From Celeribacter persicus (GTDB lineage Bacteria > Pseudomonadota > Alphaproteobacteria > Rhodobacterales > Rhodobacteraceae): DNA of 34,505 nucleotides. Shown here piece after piece: positions 14,111 to 22,548 of the stretch. Every line of letters starts with the position of its first letter. Within the stretch, counting starts at the first letter, position 1. The stretch spans positions 1 through 34,505 of the forward strand of contig NZ_QAOH01000024.1 in NCBI RefSeq assembly GCF_003050785.1, given 5' to 3'. The notes beneath the pieces are model-generated. The model was not told the DNA's origin and searched no databases. It saw only the letters and a list, made by a program, of their open reading frames with translations. The translations under genes and the position numbers were made by a program.

Positions 14111-16096
14111 ATGTCCGCAACAAAAATCCTTTGGGGGCAGATCTCCATCGTCTTCCTCATCATTCTGGCCACCACCTGGGGCGCGACGCAATACGTGGCC
14201 GCGAGCCTCGGCTATCAGGCACAGCTGGGCCCGCCCTGGTTCGTGCTGTTCGGGACGCCCGTCTACTATCCTCCCGCCATCTTCTGGTGGTGGTATTTCT
14301 ATGAGGCCTACGCGCCACCGGTCTTTGCGACAGGTGGGATCATCGCCGCCTCGGGGGGCTTCATTGCTATCGGGGTGGCCATCGCTATGTCGGTCTGGCG
14401 CGCCCGCGAGGCCCGCAACGTCGCGACCTATGGATCTGCCCGATGGGCGGAGATGGGCGAGGTGAAGGCGGCCGGACTGCTTGACCCAGATGGTGTTGTC
14501 CTCGGTCGCTATGAGCGGCAATATCTGCGCCACGATGGGCCGGAGCATGTGCTCTGTTTTGCGCCGACACGATCCGGCAAGGGGGTAGGGCTCGTCGTGC
14601 CCTCGCTTCTCACTTGGCCCGGCTCGGCCATCGTTCATGACATCAAGGGCGAGAACTGGCAACTGACCGCCGGGTTCCGCGCTCTACACGGTCGGGTCCT
14701 GCTGTTCGATCCGACCAATCCGAACTCTTCGGCCTACAACCCCCTGCTGGAAGTCCGTCGTGGGGAGTGGGAGGTTCGCGATGTCCAGAACATCGCCGAC
14801 ATCCTCGTCGACCCCGAGGGGAGCCTGGAGAGGCGAAACCACTGGGAGAAGACCAGCCACAGCCTGCTCGTCGGGGCGATCCTGCATGTCCTTTATGCCG
14901 AGAAGGACAAGACGCTGGCCGGCGTCGCCAACTTCCTGTCCGACCCGCGGCGTCCCGTGGAGTCCACGCTCCGCGCGATGATGCGGACGCCGCACCTGGG
15001 CGAGGCGGGGCCGCATCCCGTGGTCGCCAGTGCCGCTCGCGAGTTGCTCAACAAGTCCGAGAATGAACGCTCGGGTGTGCTTTCGACGGCAATGTCTTTC
15101 CTTGGCCTCTATCGCGACCCTGTCGTCGCTCAGGTCACGCGCCGCTGCGACTGGCGGATCGGTGACATTGTCGGGGAAGTGCGTCCCGTCACGCTCTATC
15201 TCGTAGTGCCGCCATCTGACATCAATCGCACCAAGCCGCTCATCCGCCTGATCCTCAACCAGGTCGGCCGACGCCTGACCGAAGACCTGCAGGGCAAGGA
15301 TGATCGTCATCGGCTACTTCTGATGCTCGACGAGTTCCCGGCGCTCGGTCGCCTCGACTTCTTCGAGAGTGCGCTGGCCTTCATGGCGGGCTACGGGTTG
15401 AAGAGCTTCCTCATCGCCCAGTCGCTGAACCAGATCGAGAAGGCCTATGGTCCGAACAACTCGATCCTCGACAATTGCCACGTCCGGGTGAGTTTCGCGA
15501 CCAATGATGAGCGTACGGCCAAGCGGGTGTCCGACGCTCTCGGCACCGCCACCGAGATGAAGGCGATGAAGAACTATGCCGGGCATCGTCTGGCGCCCTG
15601 GCTCAGCCATCTCATGGTGTCCCGGTCGGAAACTGCGCGGGCGTTGCTCACCCCCGGAGAAATTATGCAGCTGCCGCCCTCAGACGAGATCGTCATGGTG
15701 GCTGGCACACCACCGATCCGGGCGACAAAAGCACGGTATTACGAAGATGCGCGGTTCACCGAGCGGGTCTTGCCGCCACCCGACTTAGTGGAAGTGGGCG
15801 TCTCGGGAGAGGATGACTGGAGCAGTCTGGCAGTCCCCACGCAAGAGGACGAGCCCGAGTGGCTTTCCGAGACAGCATCGGAGGACAACGATCCGACCGG
15901 CTCGGAGCGCCGTCTTCAGCCGGAGTTGGCGCAGCCTCAACCGGTCGACAGGCAGTCCCCCATTGAGAACGAGTTTGAATTCGACCCACCCGAGGATGAG
16001 GAGGATGGTGCCATCCGCAATCGCCGCATCATGCAGCAGATGCGCGGTGTCGCGCGGCAGGTCTCCCTCAATCCCGATGACGGCATGGAGCTTTGA
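14111..16096 (+). CDS. traG: TraG/VirD4-type coupling protein
   Basis: A 661-residue type IV coupling protein. Two N-terminal membrane segments occupy residues ~5-32 and ~72-95, anchoring it in the inner membrane. The Walker A motif APTRSGKGVG spans 151-160 with Lys157, and the Walker B LLLMLDEFPAL centres on Asp407-Glu408, followed by GYGLKSFLIAQSLNQI, the family's sensor helix. The acidic tail after ~560 (EDDWSSL to FDPPEDEEDG) is typical of substrate-recruiting C-termini. It should pump the relaxosome DNA into the mating channel. A GGAAAGGAG ribosome-binding site precedes the ATG. It is apparently intact. Confidence 0.9.
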   Translation: MSATKILWGQISIVFLIILATTWGATQYVAASLGYQAQLGPPWFVLFGTPVYYPPAIFWWWYFYEAYAPPVFATGGIIAASGGFIAIGVAIAMSVWRAREARNVATYGSARWAEMGEVKAAGLLDPDGVVLGRYERQYLRHDGPEHVLCFAPTRSGKGVGLVVPSLLTWPGSAIVHDIKGENWQLTAGFRALHGRVLLFDPTNPNSSAYNPLLEVRRGEWEVRDVQNIADILVDPEGSLERRNHWEKTSHSLLVGAILHVLYAEKDKTLAGVANFLSDPRRPVESTLRAMMRTPHLGEAGPHPVVASAARELLNKSENERSGVLSTAMSFLGLYRDPVVAQVTRRCDWRIGDIVGEVRPVTLYLVVPPSDINRTKPLIRLILNQVGRRLTEDLQGKDDRHRLLLMLDEFPALGRLDFFESALAFMAGYGLKSFLIAQSLNQIEKAYGPNNSILDNCHVRVSFATNDERTAKRVSDALGTATEMKAMKNYAGHRLAPWLSHLMVSRSETARALLTPGEIMQLPPSDEIVMVAGTPPIRATKARYYEDARFTERVLPPPDLVEVGVSGEDDWSSLAVPTQEDEPEWLSETASEDNDPTGSERRLQPELAQPQPVDRQSPIENEFEFDPPEDEEDGAIRNRRIMQQMRGVARQVSLNPDDGMEL

Positions 16097-16098
16097 TC

Positions 16099-16536
16099 AT
16101 GACCACCAGCCGCAAGAAGACGAAGATTTCGGTCTACCTCGATCCTGAGGTCATGAAGATGCTGGCAGACTTCGCCGCCCGGCGTGATCGATCCCAATCG
16201 ATGGTGGCCGAGGCCGCGATCGCATCCTTCCTCTCTCCGGATGACGCAGAGCGCCGCGACGCGGTTCTGGCCCGACGCCTGGATCAGATCGACAGGCGGA
16301 TCACCCGGCTGGAACGCGATGTCGGGATCTCCGTCGAAAGCCTGGCTGTGTTCATCCGTTTCTGGCTTGCGACAACACCGGCTCTGCCGGAACCCGCGGC
16401 CAAGGCGGCTCGGGCCAAGGCAGGGGAGCGCTACGAGGCGTTTATCTCGGCTCTCGGTCGGCGCCTCGCGCAGGGCCCGAAGCTGCGGCAGGAGGTGTCG
16501 GAGGATGTGGACGGCGGCGGGGCAGCAGGTGGCTGA
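16099..16536 (+). CDS. CopG-type RHH protein of the tra operon
   Basis: A 145-residue protein beginning 2 nt after the traG stop (ATG 16099; TTG 16093 is an alternative). An N-terminal ribbon-helix-helix is visible: TKISVYLDPEVMKMLADFAARRD (about residues 8-30) followed by SQSMVAEAAIASFL (~32-45). A helical region follows (RLDQIDRRITRLERDVGISVESLAVFIRFWL, about 60-90) that may mediate oligomerisation. In related elements a gene like this lies between traG and trbB and is thought to regulate transfer genes or to assist the relaxosome. Here trbB does not follow; foreign sequence begins soon after the stop. Confidence 0.75.
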   Translation: MTTSRKKTKISVYLDPEVMKMLADFAARRDRSQSMVAEAAIASFLSPDDAERRDAVLARRLDQIDRRITRLERDVGISVESLAVFIRFWLATTPALPEPAAKAARAKAGERYEAFISALGRRLAQGPKLRQEVSEDVDGGGAAGG

Positions 16537-16712
16537 AACGATGTCACCTGCCTCAGCCGCAAAGGTCGGGGCTGTAGAAGTGATCTTGATACCTGGGATG
16601 ACGGCTGCGGTCGATGCAGAAGCGTCACCGCACTCATCATCGGGCCGCGTTTCATCGATCGTCGCCAGTGAATCCCATTCTTTGTTGGCGAAAGTGCCCT
16701 CATGGCGCCTGA
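16537..16712 (+). other. Unassigned junction sequence after the tra genes
   Basis: No gene is supported here. The base composition stays high in GC but neither strand yields a protein I recognise. It separates the tra operon from a 5'-truncated UPF0149 gene and probably contains a recombination junction. Confidence 0.35.
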
Positions 16713-16940
16713 AACACGACTGAGGCCAAGGCCCTCCAGTCCCTGGTTGCGGCCTACAACACAATTTCCTCGGGACTGGGGGACACGCCTGAGACTTGGC
16801 GCCCGCGGCTGGCAGCGCACGGCAATGCGGCCGCTGCGCCCCACCTGTGGGCAGGTGGCTTCCTGCTCGGGACGAAGTTCGCGCCCAAGCTCTGGAAACC
16901 GGTATTGCAGGCAGCAGAGAGCGACCTGAGAGGACCGATC
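16713..16940 (+). pseudogene. UPF0149 (YecA/YgfB-type) gene, middle fragment before IS
   Basis: The frame reads EAKALQSLVAAYNTISSG, then PHLWAGGFLLGTKF and PKLWKPVLQAAESDL, matching the UPF0149 pattern of an RYN-like helix, a WxxGF block and a W-P-L block. There is no start: an in-frame TGA lies at 16710-16712 and the sequence upstream is unrelated, so the N-terminal part is lost. The frame runs into the IS110-type element at 16941 and resumes at 18330. Confidence 0.6.
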
Positions 16941-17028
16941 AGATGGAGTGGTTGCCGCCCTCCCCAGACGGCATCGCAATGTGCCAAGGTCGTGGTGTTC
17001 AACGCCACGCGAAGAGGAGGACGGCGAG

Positions 17029-18057
17029 ATGAAGGAGATGATGATTGGGATCGATCTGACAAAGGCAGTTTTCCAGGTCCACGGTGCCCTTCGGACAGGG
17101 GAGGTCCGTTTCCGCAAGAAGCTCACGCGCAAGCAGTTGTCAGAGTTCATGGCACAGCAGGCGCCCAGTCTGGTCATCTTCGAAGCGTGCGGCAGCGCAC
17201 ATTATTGGGCGCGCGAGATGGAGGGGCTTGGGCACGAGGTGAAGCTGATCGCGCCGCAATATGTGCGCCCCTTCGTCAAGCGCCAGAAGAATGATGCTGC
17301 CGATGCCGAGGCGATCGTCATCGCAGCCCGTCAGCCTGAGATGAGTTTTGTAGAGCCCAAGACAGTTCAGCAGCAGTCCCGCGCGGCGGTTTTTCGTGGC
17401 CGCGAGCGTCTGGTACATCAGCGGACCGCTGACGTGAACGCGTTGCGGGCGCTCCTGTATGAGCACGGCTATGTATTCCCCGCCGGGATACGCCATCTCA
17501 ATCGCATAGCAGCGCTTGTGGAGGATGAAGCTTCAAAGTTGCCAGCGCTGATCCGGGAGGAGAGCCAGGACCTGCTGACGCAGATTTCAGAGAAAACGGC
17601 GCGTATCATCGAGCGCACCATGAAACTCAAGACGCTGGCCGCCGCTTCAGACAGGGTGCGCCGGCTTCAGAGCATGCCAGGTGTGGGGCCGCTGACGGCT
17701 ATTGCGGTAGAAGCGTTTGGCCCAGACATGGCACAGTTCAAAGCTGGGCGCGGCTTTGCGGCTTGGTTGGGCCTTGTTCCCAAGCAGCATTCCTCTGGAG
17801 GCAAGGAGCGTTTGGGGCGGATGACCAAGGCCGGTCAAGCCGACATCCGACGCCTCCTGATCATTGGGGCAATGTCACGACTGAGCTGGCTTGGGCAGCG
17901 TACCATTACGGAGGGGAGCTGGCTGTCACGGATGTTGGCGCGCAAACCCAAGATGCTGGTTGCGATTGCGCTGGCTAACAAGATGGCCCGCCAGATATGG
18001 GCGATGCTGACGAAGAACGAAGATTACAGGGATCCGGCGCTGGCAGGCGCGGCATGA
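17029..18057 (+). CDS. IS110/IS1111-type transposase
   Basis: A 342-residue transposase starting MKEMMIGIDL after GAAGAGGAGG. The N-terminal DEDD (RuvC-like) domain shows Asp9 in GIDLTKAVFQVHG, Glu in FEACGSAHYW near 51, and KNDAADAEAI near 97-106. The C-terminal transposase_20 domain carries LQSMPGVGPLTAIAVEAFG (about 214-232), GRGFAAWLGLVPKQHSSGGK and a helical end. Both domains are complete, so the element may be active. IS110-family recombinases use RNA-guided target choice through a bridge RNA from the element's own non-coding end. It inserted into the UPF0149 gene. Confidence 0.9.
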   Translation: MKEMMIGIDLTKAVFQVHGALRTGEVRFRKKLTRKQLSEFMAQQAPSLVIFEACGSAHYWAREMEGLGHEVKLIAPQYVRPFVKRQKNDAADAEAIVIAARQPEMSFVEPKTVQQQSRAAVFRGRERLVHQRTADVNALRALLYEHGYVFPAGIRHLNRIAALVEDEASKLPALIREESQDLLTQISEKTARIIERTMKLKTLAAASDRVRRLQSMPGVGPLTAIAVEAFGPDMAQFKAGRGFAAWLGLVPKQHSSGGKERLGRMTKAGQADIRRLLIIGAMSRLSWLGQRTITEGSWLSRMLARKPKMLVAIALANKMARQIWAMLTKNEDYRDPALAGAA

Positions 18058-18313
18058 TGCTCATGTCGAACTGCTAGCGACGGTGCCGAGGGGAGTGTGA
18101 GAAGACGGCGACCTGAATGGGCAAAACGATCGAACAGATCCGGATCGGGAAAACCAGTCGTTCTCTGCGAGCAGAAAGCTCGGCGATTAGATTTGGACCC
18201 GATCCGCTGATCACCATCCCGGCCCGCGGCTTTTGAGAATGCCGCATCATGAAGGCCTGACAAAAGTGCGCACTCGATCACACGCCAACAGGGTCACAAA
18301 CTTCTTGCATTAC
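18058..18313 (+). ncRNA. Candidate bridge-RNA region of the IS1111-type element
   Basis: This 256-nt non-coding stretch lies between the transposase stop and the right subterminal repeat. In the IS1111 group the bridge RNA is encoded at this end. The stretch has no gene on either strand. Target- and donor-binding loops were not folded, so the call rests on position only. Confidence 0.4.
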
Positions 18314-18329
18314 GGGCGGCAACCACAAA

Positions 18330-18449
18330 AGAGAAATGGCCGACCCCCGCGCCAACCTTGATACCGCCACTGTCGCGAAGGTAGCCAGGGCTGTCGCCGC
18401 CATCCGCGCGCACTTCATGCCGCGCAGGGCAGAGTCCTTCCGCAGATAG
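18330..18449 (+). pseudogene. UPF0149 gene, C-terminal fragment after IS
   Basis: Reading resumes as REMADPRANLDTATVAKV and ends in AIRAHFMPRRAESFRR with TAG at 18447-18449. The phase continues that of 16713-16940 when 16941-18329 is removed. The terminal helix and basic end are usual for UPF0149 proteins. Without the lost N-terminus the gene would remain defective even after precise excision. Confidence 0.6.
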
Positions 18450-18460
18450 CGACCCGCTCG

Positions 18461-18734
18461 TCAAGCATGGCCTACAACGACCAACTCGTGTCGTTCACGG
18501 TTCTTCAAGTACGGCTTGACGAACTTTGGCGCGATCAGGCACACCTCATGGCCGATCGCGGCCAGTGAAGGGCCGTGCACCGCAACAATGCATCCGGGAT
18601 GCATCAGCATGAACGCCAGGAACTGCTTTCGCGACAGTTTATTGCGAAACACGATCTCGCCGTCTGCTGTCGCTCCGTGCAGTTGGAAGACCTGTTTCGC
18701 CAAGTCAACGCCGATGATTAGAGACTTCCTTCAT
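18461..18734 (-). pseudogene. IS110-type transposase remnant
   Basis: On the minus strand the N-terminus of a second IS110 transposase is readable: an ATG at 18732-18734 after AGGAGGAAAAGGCT, then, one frame off, IIGVDLAKQVFQLHGA and FRNKLSRKQFLAFM, and later IGHEVCLIAPKFVKPYLKNR. One extra base separates the start codon from the GVDLAK block, the EACGSAHHW block is deleted, and the KNDAADAEAI block and everything beyond are missing. It is a dead fragment and is clearly different from the intact element 130 bp away. Confidence 0.75.
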
Positions 18735-18890
18735 AGCCTTTTCCTCCTGATCCTTCATGGATCATTCTGACACAAGTACCGTCAGGAAGGGCTACCTAAC
18801 CCATCATCAGAGCCGTGCGCCCCACTTCCTGTCATCAGTGCACTCAAGAAACCGAAGGTTCTTGGCGGGAGCGAAAACGCGGCAGGCAGC
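18735..18890. other. Spacer between IS remnant and phasin gene
   Basis: It includes the 5' untranslated end of the IS110 remnant (to about 18780) and the 3' flank of the phasin-like gene. No gene or clear terminator was seen. Confidence 0.35.
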
Positions 18891-19187
18891 TTAGGCCTTT
18901 TGGGGAACGGCTGTTTGTACCAGATGGTCAAAGCTCTTGCGTGCCATATCTTGCCAGTATTGCGCGAGCAGGGCGGCAGCGGTGAGCGGCGTGTCTGCCT
19001 TAGCAAGTTCGTGCAGCATTCTAGCGTTATCCTCGGCAACTGAGGCAAGAAGATCGCAGCCTTCGCGCCACGCCTCGGGAGAGGCCTGAGCGGAACGCGT
19101 CATCAAGTCAACGAATTGGGCCGGAAACGCAACTGCCGCGGCAGCTTGAAAGGGCGCGGTTTGAGCTGTGGTCGGTTTCGTTGTCAT
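18891..19187 (-). CDS. Phasin-like granule protein
   Basis: A 98-residue, alanine-rich, helical protein. Residues ~18-95 (AFPAQFVDLMTRSAQ, then CDLLASVAEDNARMLHEL and YWQDMARKSFDHLVQ) have the amphipathic repeats and the AQYWQD-like block of short phasins, which coat polyhydroxyalkanoate granules. There is no signal peptide or membrane segment. It is divergent from phaC with 137 bp between the start codons; AGGAAG precedes the ATG on the minus strand. The shared region carries an FNR-like palindrome, so both genes may be induced together. Short phasins diverge fast, so the family call rests on composition and context as well as on sequence. Confidence 0.65.
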   Translation of the reverse strand: MTTKPTTAQTAPFQAAAAVAFPAQFVDLMTRSAQASPEAWREGCDLLASVAEDNARMLHELAKADTPLTAAALLAQYWQDMARKSFDHLVQTAVPQKA

Positions 19188-19256
19188 TTTTAGACTTCCT
19201 TTGCGAAGGATTGGGACCGGAGGTTACCATCTGTGCCTGCATTCCTACTTCGTCCA

Positions 19257-19270
19257 TTGACATTAGTCAA
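19257..19270. promoter_or_regulatory. FNR/Anr-type binding site in the phasin-phaC divergent promoter
   Basis: TTGACATTAGTCAA is a perfect palindrome (TTGAC-N4-GTCAA), close to the FNR-family consensus TTGAT-N4-ATCAA. It is centred 61 bp before the phaC ATG and 76 bp before the phasin ATG, so it could activate either gene from a class II position depending on the transcription start. It suggests induction under low oxygen. Confidence 0.6.
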
Positions 19271-19324
19271 CGACCGATGATTAAGCTTCCGCAGGCTTAT
19301 TTTCAACGATTGAGGAACCCTCAT

Positions 19325-21148
19325 ATGGCGCAGGATTCGAAGAATTCCGACCCACGCAAGCCTTCGGAAGCAGGCGCCGACAACAAGTCCTTCATGCGGT
19401 CGATGCGAAGGCTACCTTCAACTCAGGGCGAGAGTGAGCCGCTGGGGATCGAGGCATTTCAGGCCTATGATAAAATGCGCGAGGCTCTCTCCGGCCAGTT
19501 TACCGGCGGCGCGTCGCCCGGCTCGGCGGCAATGGCTTATTTCGACTGGGCCTTCCATCTGGCCTCTGCGCCTGGCAAGCGAATGGAGTTGGCCGTCAAA
19601 GCCGATCGCAAATGGAAACGGCTTTCGGCGTGGCTCTGGTCGTCGACATTTGATCCGCAAACACCACCGGCGATCGAGCCCCTTCCTGGCGATAACCGCT
19701 TCTCCGACGAGGCCTGGAGCAAGCCACCATTCAGTTGGATGGCTCAGGCTTTCCTTCTTGAGCAACAATGGCTTCACAACGTCACGCATGAAGTGCCGGG
19801 CATGACGAAGCACCACGAAGAGGTCGGCTCATTCGCGGCGAAACAGATGCTGGACGTGTTCGCTCCGTCAAGCAATCCCTTCACCAATCCGGAAGTTATC
19901 GCTCGCACCTGGGCCACAGGTGGCATGAATTTTGTCAAAGGCTTCCAGAACCTCATGGAGGACCAAGCGCGCAAGATGACCGACCGCCCCGCAGTAGGGA
20001 CAGAGGCCTTCTTGCCTGGTGAGACTGTCGCAGTTTCGCCGGGTAACGTCGTGTACCGCAACCATCTGATCGAGTTGATCCAATACAGCCCGACAACCGA
20101 TAAAGTGCACCCCGAACCAGTTCTGGTCGTTCCTGCCTGGATCATGAAATACTATATTCTCGACCTCTCCCCAGAAAATTCGCTGATCCGCTGGCTGGTG
20201 GCGCAGGGCCATACCGTCTTTGCGATTTCTTGGCGAAATCCAGATGTCTCCGACCGTGATCTGGAAATGGAAGACTATCTTGAGCTTGGGGTCATGGCCG
20301 CATTATCAAAAATCAATACTCTGGTTCCAAAGACCAAAGTGCATGGCGTGGGCTATTGTCTCGGCGGTACGCTGCTCTCGATCGCGGCGGCAGCGATGGG
20401 TGGGCAGGCTGACGACCGGCTCAGCTCGGTCACGCTGCTTGCGGCGCAGGTGGATTTTACAGAGCCTGGAGAACTGGCTCTTTTTATCGACCCGAGCCAA
20501 CTGCATTTTTTGGACAGCATGATGTGGAACCGCGGCTACCTCTCGGCGGACCAAATGTCTGGAGCGTTCCAGCTATTGCGCTCGAACGATCTGGTCTGGT
20601 CGCGCATGGTACGTGAGTACATGATGGGCGAACGCACACCGATGAATGACCTGATGGCCTGGAACGCGGACAGCACGCGCATGCCATACCGGATGCACTC
20701 GGAATATCTTCGCAAACTCTACCTGAACAATGAACTCTCCTCGGGCCGCTTCATTGCGGATGGACAGACGGTCCTCTTGCAGAACATTCAGGTACCGCTC
20801 TTCGCTGTCGGCACCGAGCGCGATCACGTGGCGCCTTGGAAATCGGTCTACAAGATCCACCAGTTCACCGACTGCGAAGTGACTTTCACGCTTACTTCAG
20901 GCGGACACAACGCCGGGATCGTCAGCCCACCGGACCATCCGCGTCGCCATTATCGTTTGGGGACTCACAAACACGGCATACCGCTGCTGTCGGCTGAAGA
21001 CTGGCAGGCCAAACATGAGCAGGTGAAAGGATCGTGGTGGTTAGTCTGGCAAAAATGGCTGGCTGCACATTCGAGCGCGATGGCTGCCCCACCAGCCATG
21101 GGCACGGCGCTTGCCAAAGCTCCCGGCACTTATGTGTTCCAGAAGTGA
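19325..21148 (+). CDS. phaC: Class I polyhydroxyalkanoate synthase
   Basis: A 607-residue PHA synthase. ATG 19325 was chosen because TGAGGAA lies just before it and the length fits class I enzymes; upstream starts would overlap the promoter region. The N-terminal domain runs to ~200. The alpha/beta-hydrolase core has the lipase-like box GYCLGG with catalytic Cys345, Asp500 in TERDHVAPW and His528 in SGGHNAGIV. PVLVVPAWIMKYYILDLSP (266-284) is the usual oxyanion-side block. It polymerises (R)-3-hydroxyacyl-CoA on the granule surface. No phaA or phaB is nearby, so the monomer may come from the MaoC-type hydratase fused in the next gene. The next gene starts 5 nt downstream. Confidence 0.92.
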   Translation: MAQDSKNSDPRKPSEAGADNKSFMRSMRRLPSTQGESEPLGIEAFQAYDKMREALSGQFTGGASPGSAAMAYFDWAFHLASAPGKRMELAVKADRKWKRLSAWLWSSTFDPQTPPAIEPLPGDNRFSDEAWSKPPFSWMAQAFLLEQQWLHNVTHEVPGMTKHHEEVGSFAAKQMLDVFAPSSNPFTNPEVIARTWATGGMNFVKGFQNLMEDQARKMTDRPAVGTEAFLPGETVAVSPGNVVYRNHLIELIQYSPTTDKVHPEPVLVVPAWIMKYYILDLSPENSLIRWLVAQGHTVFAISWRNPDVSDRDLEMEDYLELGVMAALSKINTLVPKTKVHGVGYCLGGTLLSIAAAAMGGQADDRLSSVTLLAAQVDFTEPGELALFIDPSQLHFLDSMMWNRGYLSADQMSGAFQLLRSNDLVWSRMVREYMMGERTPMNDLMAWNADSTRMPYRMHSEYLRKLYLNNELSSGRFIADGQTVLLQNIQVPLFAVGTERDHVAPWKSVYKIHQFTDCEVTFTLTSGGHNAGIVSPPDHPRRHYRLGTHKHGIPLLSAEDWQAKHEQVKGSWWLVWQKWLAAHSSAMAAPPAMGTALAKAPGTYVFQK

Positions 21149-21153
21149 CCATC

Positions 21154-22548
21154 ATGACCGATGCTTTGACCAACCGAACCTTCGATCAGTTGCAGCCCGG
21201 CGACCGGGCAGCCCTGACGCGTGCCGTGGGTGTTGACGACGTCGCGCTTTTTGCCGCGGTATCGGGGGACAACAATCCCGCGCATATGGATGCCGGTTTT
21301 GCCGCTCACGGCCCATTTGGCCATGTCGTCATTCACGGAATGTGGACCGCGGCGCTGGTGTCTGCCGTTCTGGGCACCCGCTTGCCGGGACCTGGCACCA
21401 TCTATCTGGGTCAACAAATCCGCTTTCTGAAACCAGTCTCACCGGGCGACACCATTACCGCCACCGTCGAGGTAATAGAGCTCATCACCGGTCAAAATCG
21501 GGTACGGCTTTCGACGATCTGCGCCAACCAACAGGGTGAAACCGTGCTTTCGGGCGAGGCACTCGTCATTGCCCCGACATCGCAGGTGATGTGGACGCCT
21601 GACAACATGCCGGAAGCGATGATCCGCTATAAGAGCCGCTATCAGAACTTTGTCGATGAGGCGCGGGGGCTGGCCGCCGTTTCGGCGGGAATCGTGCATC
21701 CCTGCTCCAAAGCGGCAATCCTTGGCGCGATTGAGGTACGAGATGAGGGGATTTTTGAGCCCTTGCTGATCGGCCCCGAACCAAAGATCCGTGCCGCCGC
21801 CGAGGCAGCGGGCGTGGCACTTGACGACATGGTGATCGAAGACACCCCGCACAGCCACGCCGCCGCTGCCCGTGCAGTCGAACTGGCGGCGGCCGGGCGC
21901 ATTTCGACTCTTGTCAAGGGCAGCCTGCATTCGGATGAGCTCTTGGCGGCTGTGGTCTCGAAAACCGGTGGTCTGCGTACCGAACGGCGGATAAGCCACG
22001 TCTACGGAATGGATGTGCCAGCCTATGGCAAGCCTGTGATCGTCACCGATGCCGCGATCAATATTGCGCCCACGCTGGAGCAGAAACGCGACATCTGCCA
22101 GAACGCAGTCGATCTTATGCATCTTCTCGGTTTGGAGCGACCCAAAGTTGCTGTGCTGGCCGCGGTTGAAACTGTAAACCCGGCTATGCCCGCGACGCTA
22201 GATGCAGCGGCCTTGACCGTGATGGCGGCACGCGGACAGATTACGGGGGCGATGGTCGATGGCCCGCTGGCTTTTGATAATGCCATCAGCCCTGAAGCGG
22301 CGGCTACGAAGGGCATCATCTCGCCGGTAGCGGGCGAGGCTGATATCTTGCTCGTTCCGGACCTTGAGGCCGGGAACATGCTGGCAAAGCAGTTGATCTA
22401 TTTTGCCGGAGCCACCGCTGCGGGCCTCGTGCTGGGCGCTCGGGTTCCCATCGTGCTGACAAGCCGCGCCGACCCGCTGTCGGCGCGCATTGCCTCGGCA
22501 GCGTTGGCCAAGCTCGCGGTAAGCCGCAAGACCGAAGTGGTCGCGTGA
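21154..22548 (+). CDS. MaoC enoyl-CoA hydratase fused to phosphate acetyl/butyryltransferase
   Basis: A 464-residue fusion. Residues ~5-140 are an (R)-specific MaoC-like hydratase with the Asp39/His44 catalytic pair in SGDNNPAHMD. Residues ~160-460 are a PTA/PTB phosphotransacylase (KAAILGAIEVRDEGIFEPLLIGP, about 188-210; RRISHVYGMDVPAYGKPVIVTDAAINIAPT across 275-304). The fusion could hydrate crotonyl-CoA-type substrates to (R)-3-hydroxyacyl-CoA for PhaC and convert acyl-CoA to acyl-phosphate for the kinase that follows. The same fusion is known beside ackA-like and fabI-like genes in other proteobacteria. Substrate chain length cannot be read from the sequence. It is coupled to the kinase by a TGATG overlap. 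Confidence 0.88.
   Translation: MTDALTNRTFDQLQPGDRAALTRAVGVDDVALFAAVSGDNNPAHMDAGFAAHGPFGHVVIHGMWTAALVSAVLGTRLPGPGTIYLGQQIRFLKPVSPGDTITATVEVIELITGQNRVRLSTICANQQGETVLSGEALVIAPTSQVMWTPDNMPEAMIRYKSRYQNFVDEARGLAAVSAGIVHPCSKAAILGAIEVRDEGIFEPLLIGPEPKIRAAAEAAGVALDDMVIEDTPHSHAAAARAVELAAAGRISTLVKGSLHSDELLAAVVSKTGGLRTERRISHVYGMDVPAYGKPVIVTDAAINIAPTLEQKRDICQNAVDLMHLLGLERPKVAVLAAVETVNPAMPATLDAAALTVMAARGQITGAMVDGPLAFDNAISPEAAATKGIISPVAGEADILLVPDLEAGNMLAKQLIYFAGATAAGLVLGARVPIVLTSRADPLSARIASAALAKLAVSRKTEVVA

Larger units (their letters stand above)
16941..18329 (+). mobile_element. IS110-family element, IS1111-type with subterminal inverted repeats
   Basis: A 13-bp perfect inverted repeat, GTGGTTGCCGCCC at 16948-16960 and GGGCGGCAACCAC at 18314-18326, brackets an intact transposase gene. 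IS1111-group elements have subterminal repeats about 7 bp from the left end and 3 bp from the right end; applying this gives 16941-18329 (1389 bp). Those ends exactly rejoin the UPF0149 reading frame on both sides. No target duplication is expected for this family. The 256-nt stretch between transposase stop and right repeat is where an IS1111-group bridge RNA would be encoded. Confidence 0.75.

Noticed and set aside
16093-16098. TTG start of the CopG-type gene overlapping traG
   Set aside because: ATG 16099 is adequate and typical; the difference is only two codons.
15937-16764. Long minus-strand open frame opposite the end of traG and the RHH gene
   Set aside because: It is antisense to two well-supported genes, has no recognisable domain and follows from the high GC content of the region.
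19181-19324. Upstream start extending PhaC by 48 residues
   Set aside because: The extension would cover the divergent promoter and FNR-like site, and the ATG at 19325 has a better ribosome-binding site and gives a normal class I length.
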